DNA of 64,000 bases from Capsicum annuum (taxonomy: Eukaryota; Streptophyta; Magnoliopsida; Solanales; Solanaceae): contig NC_061121.1 in assembly GCF_002878395.1 (NCBI RefSeq), positions 138,836,323 to 138,900,322 on the forward strand, given 5' to 3'. Shown piece after piece: positions 1 through 11,686 of the stretch. The translations under genes were made by a program, and so were the position numbers. The notes beneath the pieces are model-generated. The model was given only the letters and a program-made list of their open reading frames with translations. It ran no database searches and was not told where the DNA came from. Position 1 is the first letter of the stretch. Every line of letters begins with the position of its first letter.

Positions 1-1340
1 CCATCACACCACATCTAGGTCTCTCTCTCTCAAGAAATAGGAAAAAACTTTGCAATCATAACATGCCCCAGGCATTGTGCTGATACTAAAAGATTTGACT
101 TACTTAAGATAACCAGTTGATGAACTCCTTGAATAGAAACCACTACCCTGGCTAGGTCACTTACTAAAACTAAACTAGCCTCTATCGATCATCTAAAGTA
201 CAGCCTAAACGTGCCTACTAGACTAACCTTGATGCAGATATGGCTGGCACAGAGGGTACCAACCATGAGAACCACTTTCTCTTAACCATGAGCCACTATG
301 GCTACCATGGAATCTACCCAAATATTACATCCTCTTATTACAGGCCTCTTGGGCCTCATGATGTATCTTCTCCATAAATTTGGCATGATTGGAAAACTCA
401 ATAAACGACCTACCTGTAACCACTAAACTATGTGTAGACATATAAAGAGGAAGTTTCAATCCCCGAACAAAGCAACAAACCCTCTCATACTCGATAGTCA
501 GACTAGAAGTAGAATTCCTAGACAAATAATAAAATTAAGCCACACACTCCATAAAAGTTATGGATCCCTACTCTAACCTTGAGAACTAATCTCTCAAATG
601 ATCCCTACGACTACAAGGCATATACTTCTCCAAAAAGATCTTAGAGAAATAAGTCTAAGTTCATATCTATGGGGGAGATCCAGTTTGTCTAGATTCAAGA
701 TAAACTCTCTACCTATGTGGAGTTGCCAAGTCTAACTGAAAAGTAGTGTAATCCATACCATAAGTGTCAAGTATGCCGAACTTAAGGAACTTATCCCCAT
801 AATCAATCAAGAATAAATAGGCATCCTCACCTGGTGCAACAGAAAACTTAGGCGGAGATAATCTCAAGAATCTACATAATATCTTCTATTAATTTATTAA
901 CATAAAAGGCTGGGCAATCACTGGTAGAGCAACTAACATTTGGGAAACAACTAGTGTAGGACGGCCCTCAAATCTAGGAGCCGTAGCTAAAGGTTGTGCC
1001 CCGACCTTTTTACCACTTTGATCCATATACTATGCACATCAGACTGTGCACCACCAACCAATTAAAAAATCTAAACAAAAGCATCCCTAAGCTCTAAATA
1101 TGAAATAAACCCTGATGGAGCCTGAGCCTGGGCTGGTCCTTGGCCCACAATTAGTGAGGGGAAGAATCTCTAGCTCGAGTAAAGGAAATGGTCTGGTGAA
1201 GGCCCTATGTCCTAGCCCTTAGAAAGGGACATAGATCTAGGTTATCCACTACAAATTGGTCACCCATGAATAATAATAAAATACCTAAGATTATTCTCTG
1301 GACTATTATCTCTTATAGTGGTAACATGTGCGCTAGCCAT
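1..1340 (-). pseudogene. gag of element I, decayed
   Basis: Gag forms the virus-like particle and binds the element RNA. Reading from a possible ATG at 1340, stops and frame changes alternate with recognisable gag blocks: APGEDAYLFLIDYGDKF near 800-840, a YGMDYTTFQLDLAT block near 700-760, and the FVRGLKLPLYMSTHSLVV block at about 400-490. A Ser/Gly/Tyr-rich stretch follows toward position 240, where family members have the basic region before the zinc knuckle. The longest open piece is 66 codons (325-525). The wording matches Tekay-type gag closely, so identity is fairly sure; the exact start is not. It cannot make a functional protein. Confidence 0.7.
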
Positions 1341-1482
1341 CTGCAAAAGTGTGAAAACAAGGAAATTCTTTACATACCAACTCAAACTCTTTGTATGAAA
1401 TAAGTAAAAGAAGTGATAAACTCCTAAGAGTATTCTATATCCTCCTGAAGGTAATTAATCCCTAACATTCTACTAGATAGTT

Positions 1483-1495
1483 GCTCTTGTACCGA
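1483..1495 (-). other. Primer-binding-site remnant of element I
   Basis: The plus-strand text GCTCTTGTACCGA resembles the reverse complement of the initiator-Met tRNA primer site TGGTATCAGAGC with three changes. It lies just inside the putative LTR edge at about 1503 and 140 bp before the gag start, which is where a primer site should be. Weak on its own. Confidence 0.4.
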
Positions 1496-1814
1496 TAATA
1501 CAAGTGAAACCTATTCTCTATTACCAATTTGTCCTGACCTAATATATGATTTATGATGGCACCTAATTTATCTGTAAGTGAAATCATAGAACAAAGCTAT
1601 ATACAATGGTCTAACATGGTAGAAAATGGCCTTAAAGCCAAAATGCAACATTTAAAGGCTTGTAATATTAATAATGCATTCAAAGTTTTCTTAAAAATAG
1701 ATAAAAATATCAATAATCATCCCATAACTTAGTTATGTCTGTACAAGAGCTACTATATATGAAGCATAAGTACTGAAATGGTCAAATACAACCTGTCTTT
1801 AAAATGAAAGACTA

Positions 1815-1904
1815 AACATAGATAACAGAAGTAAAAGGGCAACTCTGACTCTAATAAATAACATAGATAACAGAAGTAAAAGGGCAACTCTGACTCTAAT
1901 AAAT
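1815..1904. repeat. Perfect 45-bp tandem duplication
   Basis: Two identical 45-bp copies lie head to tail, 1815-1859 and 1860-1904, each starting AACATAGATAACAG. No mismatch is seen between copies although the surrounding LTR is heavily decayed, so the duplication is probably younger than the element. Confidence 0.95.
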
Positions 1905-3640
1905 CACCTAATCTTTGAAATCATCCTTGCATGATCATCACATCAATGACGACATCTAGTACTTGGAGTTATACCAAAAAGGTAAAAAGGTGTACTATGA
2001 GTACCAAAACTGCTAGATTCAGTAGGCATCATTGGCCGAGTGAACTAAACCATGATATAAATATAATAAGATATAAGATAAAATAATATAAGTTAAGGTG
2101 ATAATTCAAACGTTGAAATAAACTCCAACATAGTTGTGCATAAGTAAGTAAATAAATATGAAAAAGTAACATAAATCACATAATCCTATCTAATAAATTA
2201 GTCCCCATAAGCAAATAACTGCAAAAAAGAAAATAACCTAATGCAAGCCCTCATAATCTTAGATGGTACAATCATAGCAATGTAACGAATAGCTGTAAAT
2301 TACCTATTTATCATACCATGATCGAGAATCCATCTGAATCATATCATATTATTCCCAATACTCAATGTCAAACATGAACTGAAACTCATATCATCATCTT
2401 CATATCATACTCGATAGTATAAATATCATAATATCTGATTCTAAACTCAAACTTGAGCTCATATATCACTATTATCATCAATTGTCAGACTGGAACTGCG
2501 AATAATATAATTAACATCATCAAAATATTGGTGAACTTATATCAAAACTTATATAACTAGATCATATCCATAAATCATGTCAATAATCCATATCCATATG
2601 TCATATCATAAACCATGCTACTAAACTGCATTAATTAAGCATATCAAGAGACCACCAAGTCTTACCTGAAACATACACCAACTCCCAAATACCAAACTTG
2701 TATCTCATTAAGTGTCCAATCTCCTAAAAATCCTAAAAGAATCATTAATAAGGGTAGAACATATGTGAGTAAGCCTACAAAAGCAAATAAACGTCTTGGC
2801 CTAAGGTGGGCCAAAAACGCTCATTTCTAATCCCCAAAAATAGTTTTAGGCAAATTCTTCCCCAAACTAGGATAAGGTATCTAAATTAATTTCTAGATGT
2901 TAAATAAGTCATTATTAGCCTTAAGATAGAAATTTTCCCTAAAACAGGAGCAACTAAGTTAATTCTACAAAAATTGTGAGCAACTACATCAAATTCACAT
3001 ATATTATGATTCTAAGATAGCCTAAAAATCTAAATCAAACTATGCACACCAATCATTCTTTCAATACAGAAATACCATTCCATAGCTAGCATAATTTCAT
3101 AGTTATATTATGAATTTGCTCAGTCAATGAAGAGGGTAAACCTAGACTACTTGGACGTATAAAAAAAAAACTTAAAGCTAAACCACAGATTTACTTTTAT
3201 GAGAAGCTTCCACAAGGTTTCATGCTATCCAAATCATAATATATTCATTAAAATGGGAACAATGATACCCATATTTCACTCTTGTGCTACGAGTCAAAAT
3301 TATGTAAAAATCTTATGTAGGGGTCTACAAAACCACACTTTCGAAACCAACAAAGCGTCCCTATATACTCAAGGAATATTTACCCTAAAAAGTATGAATT
3401 TTGAGGTTTAATGGAGCTATAACCATGACATAAAGATTCTAGGGATTTTAGAAAAAATAAAGGATTATATAAAGAAATTAATGGAAGCTTACCAACAATT
3501 CAGAGAAGAAACTTGTAAATTAATTTTCACACAAGATTTAAAATCAACCACAAATAATTCTCAAAACTTTTCCTACTTTTTAGGGGTTAATATTCGAGGG
3601 AATGGAGGAAAAATTGTAAAAATTGGGCTAAGTGAGGTAT

Positions 3641-3800
3641 TTATACCCTTACCAGGTCCACAAATGTTGATTTAGTGACATATGATCTTAGCCCAGATAC
3701 CACGTTAGTGACCTTTGGCCTCTTAAGGCCACTAAATCGACTGGTAGACAACTTTTGCAACATTTGCTTAAGTGACCTCATGGGAACCTAAGCAATGCAA
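3641..3800 (-). promoter_or_regulatory. TATA box and palindromic cluster in LTR I
   Basis: On the minus strand GGTATAAATACCTCACTT (about 3641-3657) is a good plant TATA box. Directly upstream, at 3655-3800, variants of TTTAGTGACC appear in both orientations, including TTAGTGACC followed by GGCCACTAAAT around 3705-3740, which can pair. A T-rich tract (CCCAATTTTTACAATTTTT) lies just downstream. This order resembles the clearer arrangement in elements B, F, G, C and D. Confidence 0.5.
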
Positions 3801-4311
3801 TAACAATAGTTGAGACTTAGAAATTTTCCAAGTCTATGCCAACCCCTTGGAATTTATTCAAGAACCCGTATAAGCAAAATAACTATTCTACCCTATAAAA
3901 ATTGATGTTTCAAACTCAACGACGCAGTCAAATTTTCCATCCTGGGTCATTTTGCTGAAATGTGGGTCACACATCTACTTGCCATTTTTCTTAACTTCTA
4001 GCCAATAGCCTAAAATGAGTTTGAGAGTTTGGGGACCTAAACCAAGGGTCCACCAAGCCTATATTTAGCGTTCTAGAGTTGTTGGAACTGGAGAATTGAC
4101 ATATGAGGTTGTTTGTTTGGTGTTTATGTCGGGTAGCCAATTTTAACCAACAAAGTCTTAAAAATAAGAAATTGACTCTAAAATCCAAATAAATCATTTG
4201 GGTATTAAACTATCTATTCTAGAAAGTCATAAATTAGTTGGGGAAGCCATTGCAAATCTCTAAATAGTGAAAATAAGCAAAAATTAGAAAATGGCTTAGA
4301 GGGTCATTATT

Positions 4312-5330
4312 GGGTGAGAAATGGGTTTCTTTTTCATTTGTCAAAATTTCAAAAATAAAACTCCCCTTCGCACCCCAATCAACTTTTTGTAACACTAGAA
4401 TCAAGGTAAATTCTTTATAACCATGATTTCTTACTCTTATAATCAAAATGTAATCAATTTTGTACTAGAAATCATATACAACATGAAGGTTTGGGCTTGA
4501 ATATTGAAATCAATGTTTCTATTGAATTCTAAAAGTTTCATTGCTTCTCTTGATTTTAAAATACCCCCACATCATTCAAGGAAAATATTTATGGTGTTCA
4601 TGAAAAATTTAGGGCTTGAATAAGGGTAGAATATAAAGGGTTACTTTTTAATAATATCTTAACAATTTAGACTTGTATAGGGGTTTAAACATCTAAATTT
4701 TTGTATATAATAGTCCTATGACACTTCCCATTTCAAATATTTGCTTAAAAGGGTGAAAACAAACAATTTTTGTGAAAGATATCGTTGATGCATCAATTGA
4801 GTTGTAGGGAAGATGATGGTTACTCTATTGGCCTCATCCTACTTTGGAGGCCCTTCTAGAGTTGGAATATTCTTGTTATTGCAGTTTTGTTGTAACGGAA
4901 TGTATTCCACAATAAAGGAAGATAGACAATAGATTTCTTGAATTTTATGGCTTATTTTTTTCTGAAACTTTGCAATTATTTGAAATCACTAATTATAACT
5001 CACTTTTCACAAATTTTTTTGTAAGATTCTTAACTTCATAGATGGTAAACTAGTTAAAACATGCCCCACTTTCCAAAGATTCCTTGATCAAAATTGTTAG
5101 GATTAATTTTGTGATTACTGGAGGATAGTATTCTACTAAATAAGGTGATCCCTAATGATATGTATGGTGGAGGTTCCATCATAGTTCTATGATCGGCTTT
5201 GGCATTTGGTTGGATGTCATTAGCAGAGGCTTATTTAGATGGGGTCTTGAGCTGGATTTGTGAGTTCTATATTATTCTTCCAATTGTTTGTTAGGATAAC
5301 CCCCACGCTACTATCTATATATAGAGAGTA
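4312..5330. other. No gene recognised
   Basis: AT-rich sequence between the LTR of element I and the plant-transposon-protein remnant. There is one 70-codon minus-strand open frame without recognisable motifs. I see no LTR edge, RNA gene or repeat here that I can support. The 3' part (from about 5170) may belong to the same degraded element as the following remnant. Confidence 0.6.
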
Positions 5331-5777
5331 TATGTGCATGTGGATGCATCCATAATCAATGATATCTTTGAGGTGCCTAATATCCCTAATACTAAGTACC
5401 TATCAAAATTAGTAAATTGGATATATGGTGGTTGAGGGACACACAGGTGGCTAAGCAGGCTGGGACAAGGTTTACTAGACTATTCCCTAGGGGATCAGCA
5501 GCACACACTTCACTGTTGATGCTAAAAATATCTAAATTTATTAATTCAGAAGATTGACTCCTCGAGTAACCCTTCTGACATTATTTACCCTTAAGGTCTT
5601 GTGATAGCTTATGCTATGAGTGGGATTAAGCTAAATACAGGGGAAGAAAGTATGATAATATGGAAGGACATCTACCAAAGCAACAAAAGAGGCTCCCTAC
5701 CTTTCAAGTTTAATTTCTTAGTTGTACAGGCTTCGAAGGGTGAATTAAGAGGATGCAAACTGGGACTTAGAGAATGA
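5331..5777 (+). pseudogene. Remnant of 'putative plant transposon protein' (PF20167-like)
   Basis: One continuous reading frame from 5331 to the TGA at 5775, broken by several in-frame stops, gives blocks typical of this plant-specific family: an N-terminal VHVDASIINDIFEVPNIPN block (about residues 2-20), a WLSRLGQ block, then DIIYP followed by GLVIAYAMSGIKLNTGEES and later SNKRGSLPFKFNFLV. In the family these are the 'inducing Asn-hinge', the LMPS-like and the I-x-G-x-I segments; they occur in hypothetical proteins carried by plant mobile elements, and their function is unknown to me. It ends about 100 bp before the gag of element A. A second member is ORF2 of element D. The Pfam assignment is from memory of family wording, not a search. 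Confidence 0.55.
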
Positions 5778-5874
5778 TAAAGGGCTCATCTTTATCAAAT
5801 AAAAGAAGAAGATGAAGATGGTGTATAATTTATGTCCAATATTTAAAACTTATATTCTATTTTATTGTGAACAG

Positions 5875-6790
5875 ATGGTGAGGACTAGATCTAAAGTTAT
5901 TATGGATGTTGAGTTAGTAACCCCTATCAGAGCCTCAATCAAAGGGCATGGTAGGTGTCACAATAGAGATAAGTGTAGATCTCGGCACAAGGAGAAGATC
6001 CAAGTAGAGTATGAATTCATATGATAAGGAGATTTATCTATCATAGAATATGGGACTAGCTCAAAACCCTCAAGGACTCATGGTTACCCAGTATTGCAGG
6101 ATATATTGGTTTATCTTTTGGGTTATTTGGATGGAATTTCCTATATTGGTTATTCTACAAAATACATAGAATGGTTCTTAGACTATATGAGATGTACATC
6201 CACTGGGACAGACTACTGCTCATAATTTTAGAATCCCAAGACAAACAACTTTTGTTGTGTCCTCAATTATTCATAATTTTTATCCAATAATTTTTATTCT
6301 TCATATTAGAAAATACATAAGGTTTTCCCTATCCATGTTTAGTAGTGTCATTAGGGAGGATGCTTAGGAATTTTTGATTGATTGTTAGGAGAGGTTGCAT
6401 AAACTTTATTTTCTTAAGTTCCATGGAATGGCTTACACTACCTATTAATTAAATGATATGGATAGGAAGTGGTGGAGATTGTTTGTCAATTAAAGACTAA
6501 TGAATTTTATATATGATGAGCATAGTCAATTAATAAGGGATTTCCCCTAATTTGTTATTGGTTTTTGTCAATAGAAATCCTAGCTTCAACATTATTTTAC
6601 ACCAATTTTAGTAGTTAGAGGTAGTACATAAGGTAGCAGAGGTAGTTCTAAAGGTACCAAAGCTAGAGCTTAGGTAGTTCATTCTGATAAATAAGGAGTT
6701 ACTCTGTGTGGTGGTGAGAGTGGTCAGTGCTATGCTTTTCTAGGGAGACCTAAGGTAGAGGACTCTGATGTAGTGATTATAAGTAACAAT
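5875..6790 (+). pseudogene. gag of element A, decayed
   Basis: The start MVRTRSKV at 5875 matches the usual opening of this gag type. Around 6358-6480 the frame reads EFLIDC, ERLHKLYFLKFHGMAYTTY and DMDRKWWRL, the core of Tekay-type gag. A Gly/Ser/Arg-rich stretch at 6605-6680 precedes a block around 6715-6780 (YAFLGRPKVEDSDVVII) that in intact relatives joins gag to the protease. Numerous stops interrupt it and the zinc-knuckle cysteines are not convincingly kept. Confidence 0.65.
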
Positions 6791-9700
6791 TGAGTTTATA
6801 ATTATCCTAATATATTAATATTTAGCCATAGGTTAAAAATCTCTTATGTATGTATATATTTTTCTATTTGTATTTATGTTACTTAGTCCCTTGCTAAGAC
6901 TATTCATGTATCTACCCTCATAAGTGATTCTTTAATAGTAGATTCGGTGTATCAATATTGTTGTTTTACACTTTTTGGGGTGTGAGACTTGGCACTACAT
7001 GATTATCATTTATATGGTTGATTTTGATGTTATATAAAGGATGGATTTGTTGGCTCCTTATCATAAGGTTTTGGACTGTTTTACCAAGACCATGAGTTTA
7101 TAAACTCTTGGTATTTGAATTAAAAATAGAAGGGTGCTTTGAGATAATGTCCAAAGGGTGTTATATCTTTACTAGGTTCTCTTCGTATGTTATGATATGT
7201 ATGTCTTTCCTATTTAGCATATATTAATAATACTAGTGTTGTTCCAACCACCTCTTTGATGGGAGTTTTAACAAAGTTCACTACTATGGTTTTTATGAGC
7301 ATACTTACTCTGAATCTAGATAGGGATATTGATTTTTCCATTGATGTTGATCATATCACTAAGTATATCTTTTTTCCTCATATTAAGGATCTAATAGAGC
7401 CAAAGGATTTCATAGAGCAATTATAGGATTTGATAGATAAGGGTTTTATTAGATTGTGTGTGTTTTCTTAGGGTGCTGCTATTTTATTGTAAAGATGAAA
7501 GATAGATCCATGTTCATATGTATTGACTATCAATAACTGAAAATAGGTGACTTTAAAGAACATGATCCTTATCCTTATTTTGATGACTTGTTTGATTATC
7601 TTCAAGGTACTTTAGTTTTTCTAATATGGATTTGAGATCTTGTTATCATAAATTGTAGATTAGAGCTTTTGATGTTCTGAAGATGGCTTTTTAATGCAAT
7701 ACGACAATTGTGAGTTCTCAGTGATGACTATGGGGCTTACTAATGCCATACACCATTTATGGAATTGATGAACAAGGCATTCAGTCCTTATATCAATTCT
7801 TTTATAATTGTTTTCATCAATGATATCGTGGTTTAAACCATGTACAATATTTCAGGACAGTACTTCAAAAATAAAAAGATGGGAATTTTTATGCCAAGGT
7901 CTCCAAGTGTGTGTTTAGTTTGATTCTATTTTATTCATGGGCCATATAATGACCAAGGATGGTATTATGGTCTATCTAGCCAATGTAGCAAGAATTTAAG
8001 ATTGTAGTTAACCTACTTTTCTAATTAAGAATTAGAGTTTTATCATGTTATATTATTAGTGCTTTGTGCAAGATTTCTCTTCTATTGTATATTTTTTTAA
8101 CCAATTTGACATTAAAGAACACTATTTTTAGTGTTGGATACTTGTGAAGAAAGCTTTAAAAAACTCAAGGATTTTTTGACTTCAATTCCTATTCTAATTT
8201 TACTAAAGAAGGGCATGGGTTTTACTGTGTTTTTTCATGATTTATGGGTTTTCTTGGGTAGTGTTATGAAATAGAAGGCTAAGGCAATTGCTTATTCTTC
8301 TTAAAAGCTAAACCCTTATGAGAAGAACTACCATACATGTGATTTGGAGTTATCCAATATTTTGTTTGTTTGAAATTATGTCGACACAACTTATATGGTG
8401 TTCATTATGAAATTTTTTGCTATCGTCATAGTCTTCAATACTTCTTCTCTCAATTAGATCTTTATATGAGATAGTGCCAATGGTTAGAGTTGCTTAAGTA
8501 TTATATCTCACTATTCATTTCCATTAATTCAAGGCTATTATACTAGTGGAAGCAGCAATTTAAAGGCAATGTGTATAGGAAGTTCAGCTCATCTATTGTT
8601 AGGAGAGCAACCTTTAGCCTCATACATTCATTCCTTTGTTAACCAGTTAGTTCAACTTGATGTTTTGACTCTCTGGTGTGTTATGGCATATGTTGAGTTT
8701 TGATCATTATTGATGGAGCAAATTCAAGCTTGTTAGTTCATTGACGGGGCAAAGACTATATTTCATGATTCTAATAGTATTATATGGATTGGTGGGTGTA
8801 TTTGTAGGCTGAGATTTAGTGGATGGGTTACTCTAATGTTATAGTAGGCTCACTGTTTGAAGTATTTCATTCGTCTGAAAATAACCAAAATGTACCATGA
8901 CTTGAAAAACACTATTGGTGATACTCTATAAAGAAAGACATTATTGAGTTTGTAACCAAGTGTTTTAATTGTCAACAAGTGATGTATGAGCATCAACCAT
9001 TGGGGAAGCAAATCACTATGGATTTTGTTATTGGTATACCCCAAACTTAGGGAAATTTAATTCTATTTGTGTTATCGTGGATAGGTTGACTAAGTTCGTG
9101 CATTTTATATCACGAGGGTAAGCTATAATGTATAAAAGTTGACTAGGATCTATATTTGAGAGATTGTTTGGTTGCATAGTTTACCTATCTCTATTATTTT
9201 TATACAGTTACTTAATTTACCTCAAATTTTTTGAATTCTATGTAGAGTGAGTTGGGTACTCAGCTTATTATAAGCACAACTTTTAACCCATAGATGGATG
9301 GACAGTCAGAGGGAACCATTAAAGTGTTAAAAGACATTCTTCAAGTGTGTGTTATGGATTTTGGTGGTTAATGGGACTAGTGTTTTCCCTTAGAGGAGTT
9401 TTTTTTCAACAAATACTACCATTCCAACATTTAGATAGTAATTTTTGAATCCTTGCATTGGAGGAGGTATTGATCCCCTTGGGATGGTCTTATTCATCCG
9501 AGGTTGGGCCTTGGGGAACAAATTTGTTAAGAGACTCGATAGATATAGTTAGATTGATTCAATAGATAGTTGTGTTTTCCAAGAGTAGGCAAAAGAGTTA
9601 TGCCAACCATTAAGATTGTGATGTAGCATCCATGTTTGGCTAGTGGATTTTGTTGAAGGTATCGCCTATGTAGGGTTTGATTGGGTATGGAGAGAAAGGG

Positions 9701-10000
9701 AAACATAGTTCAAATTTTATTTGGACTTTGAGATATTTGAGAAGTTTGGCTTTACCTTCACATCTATTAGTTGTTCATCCAGTGTTTTGTGTTTCATGTT
9801 GAAGAAATACCATCTAGATGAATCTCATGTGATTTTTCGGGAGTCAGTAGCATTAGATCATGATTTGCCCTATGAGAAGGAGCCTACTGCTCTCCTAGAT
9901 AGACCGACTAGGAAGTTGAGGTCTAAGAATATTAATTACATAAAGTGTAATGGAGATGTTACACTATTGATGAGGCTAAAATAAGAGGTTGATTCTAATA
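6790..10000 (+). pseudogene. pol of element A (protease to chromodomain), decayed
   Basis: Pol copies the element RNA into DNA and integrates it. Reverse-transcriptase blocks are seen at about 7313-7850: DRDIDFSIDVDHITKYI, LLDKGFIR-like text near 7430, CIDYQ near 7520, DLRSCYHKL near 7625 and IVFINDIVV near 7805, where the normal FIDD is FIND. RNase H text lies near 8150-8560, integrase text near 8700-9400 (MDGQSEGTIKVLKDIL at about 9295). The chromodomain-side block at 9780-9985 includes LKKYHLDESHVIFRESVALD and a RKLRSKNINYIK segment; this 87-codon frame (9721-9984) is the longest intact piece. Many frameshifts and stops. Confidence 0.7.
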
Positions 10001-10090
10001 TGTAGAGTAGATGCCCCCAGCTTTCTATCGATTCAGGTACCTTATTTACTATTCCATTGGGGGAAAAAGCTGTATTTTTGTGGTGGATAA

Positions 10091-10644
10091 TGTAACAACC
10101 CTTCTAGTGATTTTCATATTTTGCCATGTTCTTACCATTTTCTCTTCCTCTTAGTTGCTATATGCTATTTATGAATTGTGATTTTTTTAGGTATGGTCCT
10201 TGAAATATTCGAGAGTGATTTGAGTGAATTTGAGGTTTTAAGATGTCGTAAAAGTGTTTTATTTGACTTTGGTCATCATTTTGTGTTCTGAGCATCGAAT
10301 AGTGATTTTGTCAGTTCTAGAAGATCTAGAATGTCAATTTTGGGTTATTAGAATGATTGGTTTTGGTTCTAAGCCTTTATATTTTGTTTTGACTTCTTAA
10401 AAGAAAAACAGTTAAAGTAAGCTTTAGGGGGTCCCAAGGGTTAACTTGTTGAAAATGACCTCTTTTAATAAATTTCATGGTTCCATAGAGTTTGGAACAT
10501 TTAAATTAGCCTAGAATTATTATTGGTTTATTTTGTAGGGCCTTAAATAAATCCTGAGGGTTCCATTGGGACTATTTTTCTATGTTCCAAACTACTAATG
10601 TAGTTTTCTTGTACAAAAATGAGACCTTCTTCACGTTCACGACA
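10091..10644 (+). repeat. LTR of element A, first copy, truncated
   Basis: Starts TGTAACAACCC after the purine-rich GTGGTGGATAA. It aligns by eye along its whole length with 11145-11686 (shared TGATTTGAGTGAATTTGAG, TTCCATTGGGACTATTTTT and others). It stops at CTTCACGTTCACGACATC, the beginning of a TTCGCGTTCGCG-type palindromic cluster known to me from related Solanaceae LTRs, and is followed directly by pol sequence again. Confidence 0.7.
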
Positions 10645-11060
10645 TCACAACTTGATTTTTTGAGTTTGTAATATAGTATTTATGTTGATGAATGGGTTTT
10701 ATTAAAGGTATTACCCATAAAGGGTGTGATGAGGTTTGGAAAGAAAGAGCAAGTATGTTTTGAGACTTTTGAGAAGTTTTAATACATGGTATATATGTTA
10801 TCTTTGTCGATACATCAGTCAGTTGTTCATTCAATGTTCTATGTTATCATGACGTAGAAATATCATCGAGATGATTTGCTTGTGATTTGGTAGGACTCGA
10901 TTGCATTAGATCATGATTTGTCCTACGTGGAGGAGCTCAATGTTCTCCTAGACAGGAAGACTAGGATGTTGAGGTCTAAGAATATTGATTATGTAAAATT
11001 CCAATGGAAAAATCATGCTATTGAGGAGTCTGTATTCTAGGTTGAGTTTTATATGCGAAG
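10645..11060 (+). pseudogene. Second copy of element A pol 3' end (chromodomain side)
   Basis: This repeats 9605-10010 at about 1054 bp distance. The frame reads KVLPIKGVMRFGKKEQVCF near 10700, then YHRDDLLVIW and ALDHDLSYVEELNVLLDRK near 10860-10955, RMLRSKNIDYVKFQWKNHA near 10967-11020. Compared with the first copy it keeps the KFQWKN core of the chromodomain better (FNGDVT there). Stops remain. It shows that the second unit is not just an extra LTR but a copy of pol end plus LTR. Confidence 0.7.
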
Positions 11061-11144
11061 TAGATACCTTTATCTTATTACTAATTCAGGTAGTTTATTT
11101 TCTTCTTTTATCTGAGAACGAATTTGTGTTTGAGTGGTGGATAA

Positions 11145-11686
11145 TGTAACAACCCTTGTTGTTATTTTTTATTTTTGTTATGTTTTGACCATTTTCCCTT
11201 CTCCGTAATTGCTATATAGTATTTATAACTTGTAGGGTTAGTTGACACAGTCCCAGAAGCATTGGGAAGTGATTTGAGTGAATTTGAGCTTTTGAGAAGT
11301 CTTACAAATTTTGTCTAATTTTCGGTCAACATTTTGTGATTGGAGTGTTGGATGGTGATTTTGTTAGTTCCATTAGATTTGTAATGTTGTTTTTGGGTTA
11401 GTAGAGTGATTAGTTTGAGTTGTAAACCTTTATTATAAATTCTTATATGATAAACTAGTTAAAGTTAGCTTCAAGGGATCTTGGGGTTAAATTATTCAAA
11501 ATTACCTCTTTTGATGAATCCAATATTTCCATTGAGTCTGGAATATTGAAATTAGTCTTGTAGCAATATTGGTTTATACTTGTAGAGTCCCGAACGAATT
11601 CATAGGGTTCAATTGGGACTATTTTTCCACATCCCAAACTACTGGTGCGGTGTTTGGTGCAAAAATAAGTCCTTCACGTTTGTGGG
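11145..11686 (+). repeat. LTR of element A, second copy, truncated
   Basis: Begins TGTAACAACCC at 11145, preceded by the same GAGTGGTGGATAA purine tract. It runs to CCTTCACGTTTGTGGG, again the start of the palindromic cluster, where the TGTCAC edge of element H begins at 11687. Both copies therefore end within about 30 bp of the same LTR position. Confidence 0.7.

Larger units (their letters stand above)
1..4311 (-). mobile_element. Element I: Ty3/gypsy (Tekay/Del-like), 5' part
   Basis: This is the 5' end of a minus-strand LTR retrotransposon that runs off the left edge of the window. Reading on the minus strand it consists of an LTR of about 2.8 kb, a weak primer-binding site and a decayed gag. 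The LTR start (AATGACCC on the minus strand) and the gag wording match the Tekay/Del chromovirus group as I know it; the same LTR type recurs in element H. No target-site duplication can be checked because the other end lies outside the window. Pol is not in the window. Confidence 0.75.
1503..4311 (-). repeat. 5' LTR of element I
   Basis: The interval lies between the primer-site remnant and the plus-strand text GGGTCATTAT, whose reverse complement ATAATGACCC is the usual start of this LTR class. Its length of about 2.8 kb equals the reconstructed LTR of element H. Both contain a spot where a GTACTATGAGTACCAAAA-like block is followed by a CATTGGCCGA-like or CACTGGCCAA-like block (about 1990-2043 here, 12130-12175 in H). 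Both edges are degenerate (no clean TG...CA), so the ends are uncertain by several bases. No coding sequence is recognised inside. Confidence 0.6.
5875..11686 (+). mobile_element. Element A: decayed Ty3/gypsy (Tekay-like) with duplicated 3' end
   Basis: A plus-strand gag-pol remnant in normal order (gag, protease, reverse transcriptase, RNase H, integrase, chromodomain) followed by an LTR start TGTAACAACCC at 10091. The final pol segment and LTR start recur at 10645-11686. No 5' LTR or primer site is found upstream of 5875, so the 5' end is lost. It is among the most degraded elements in the window and the apparent acceptor of element H, hence probably old. Confidence 0.75.
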
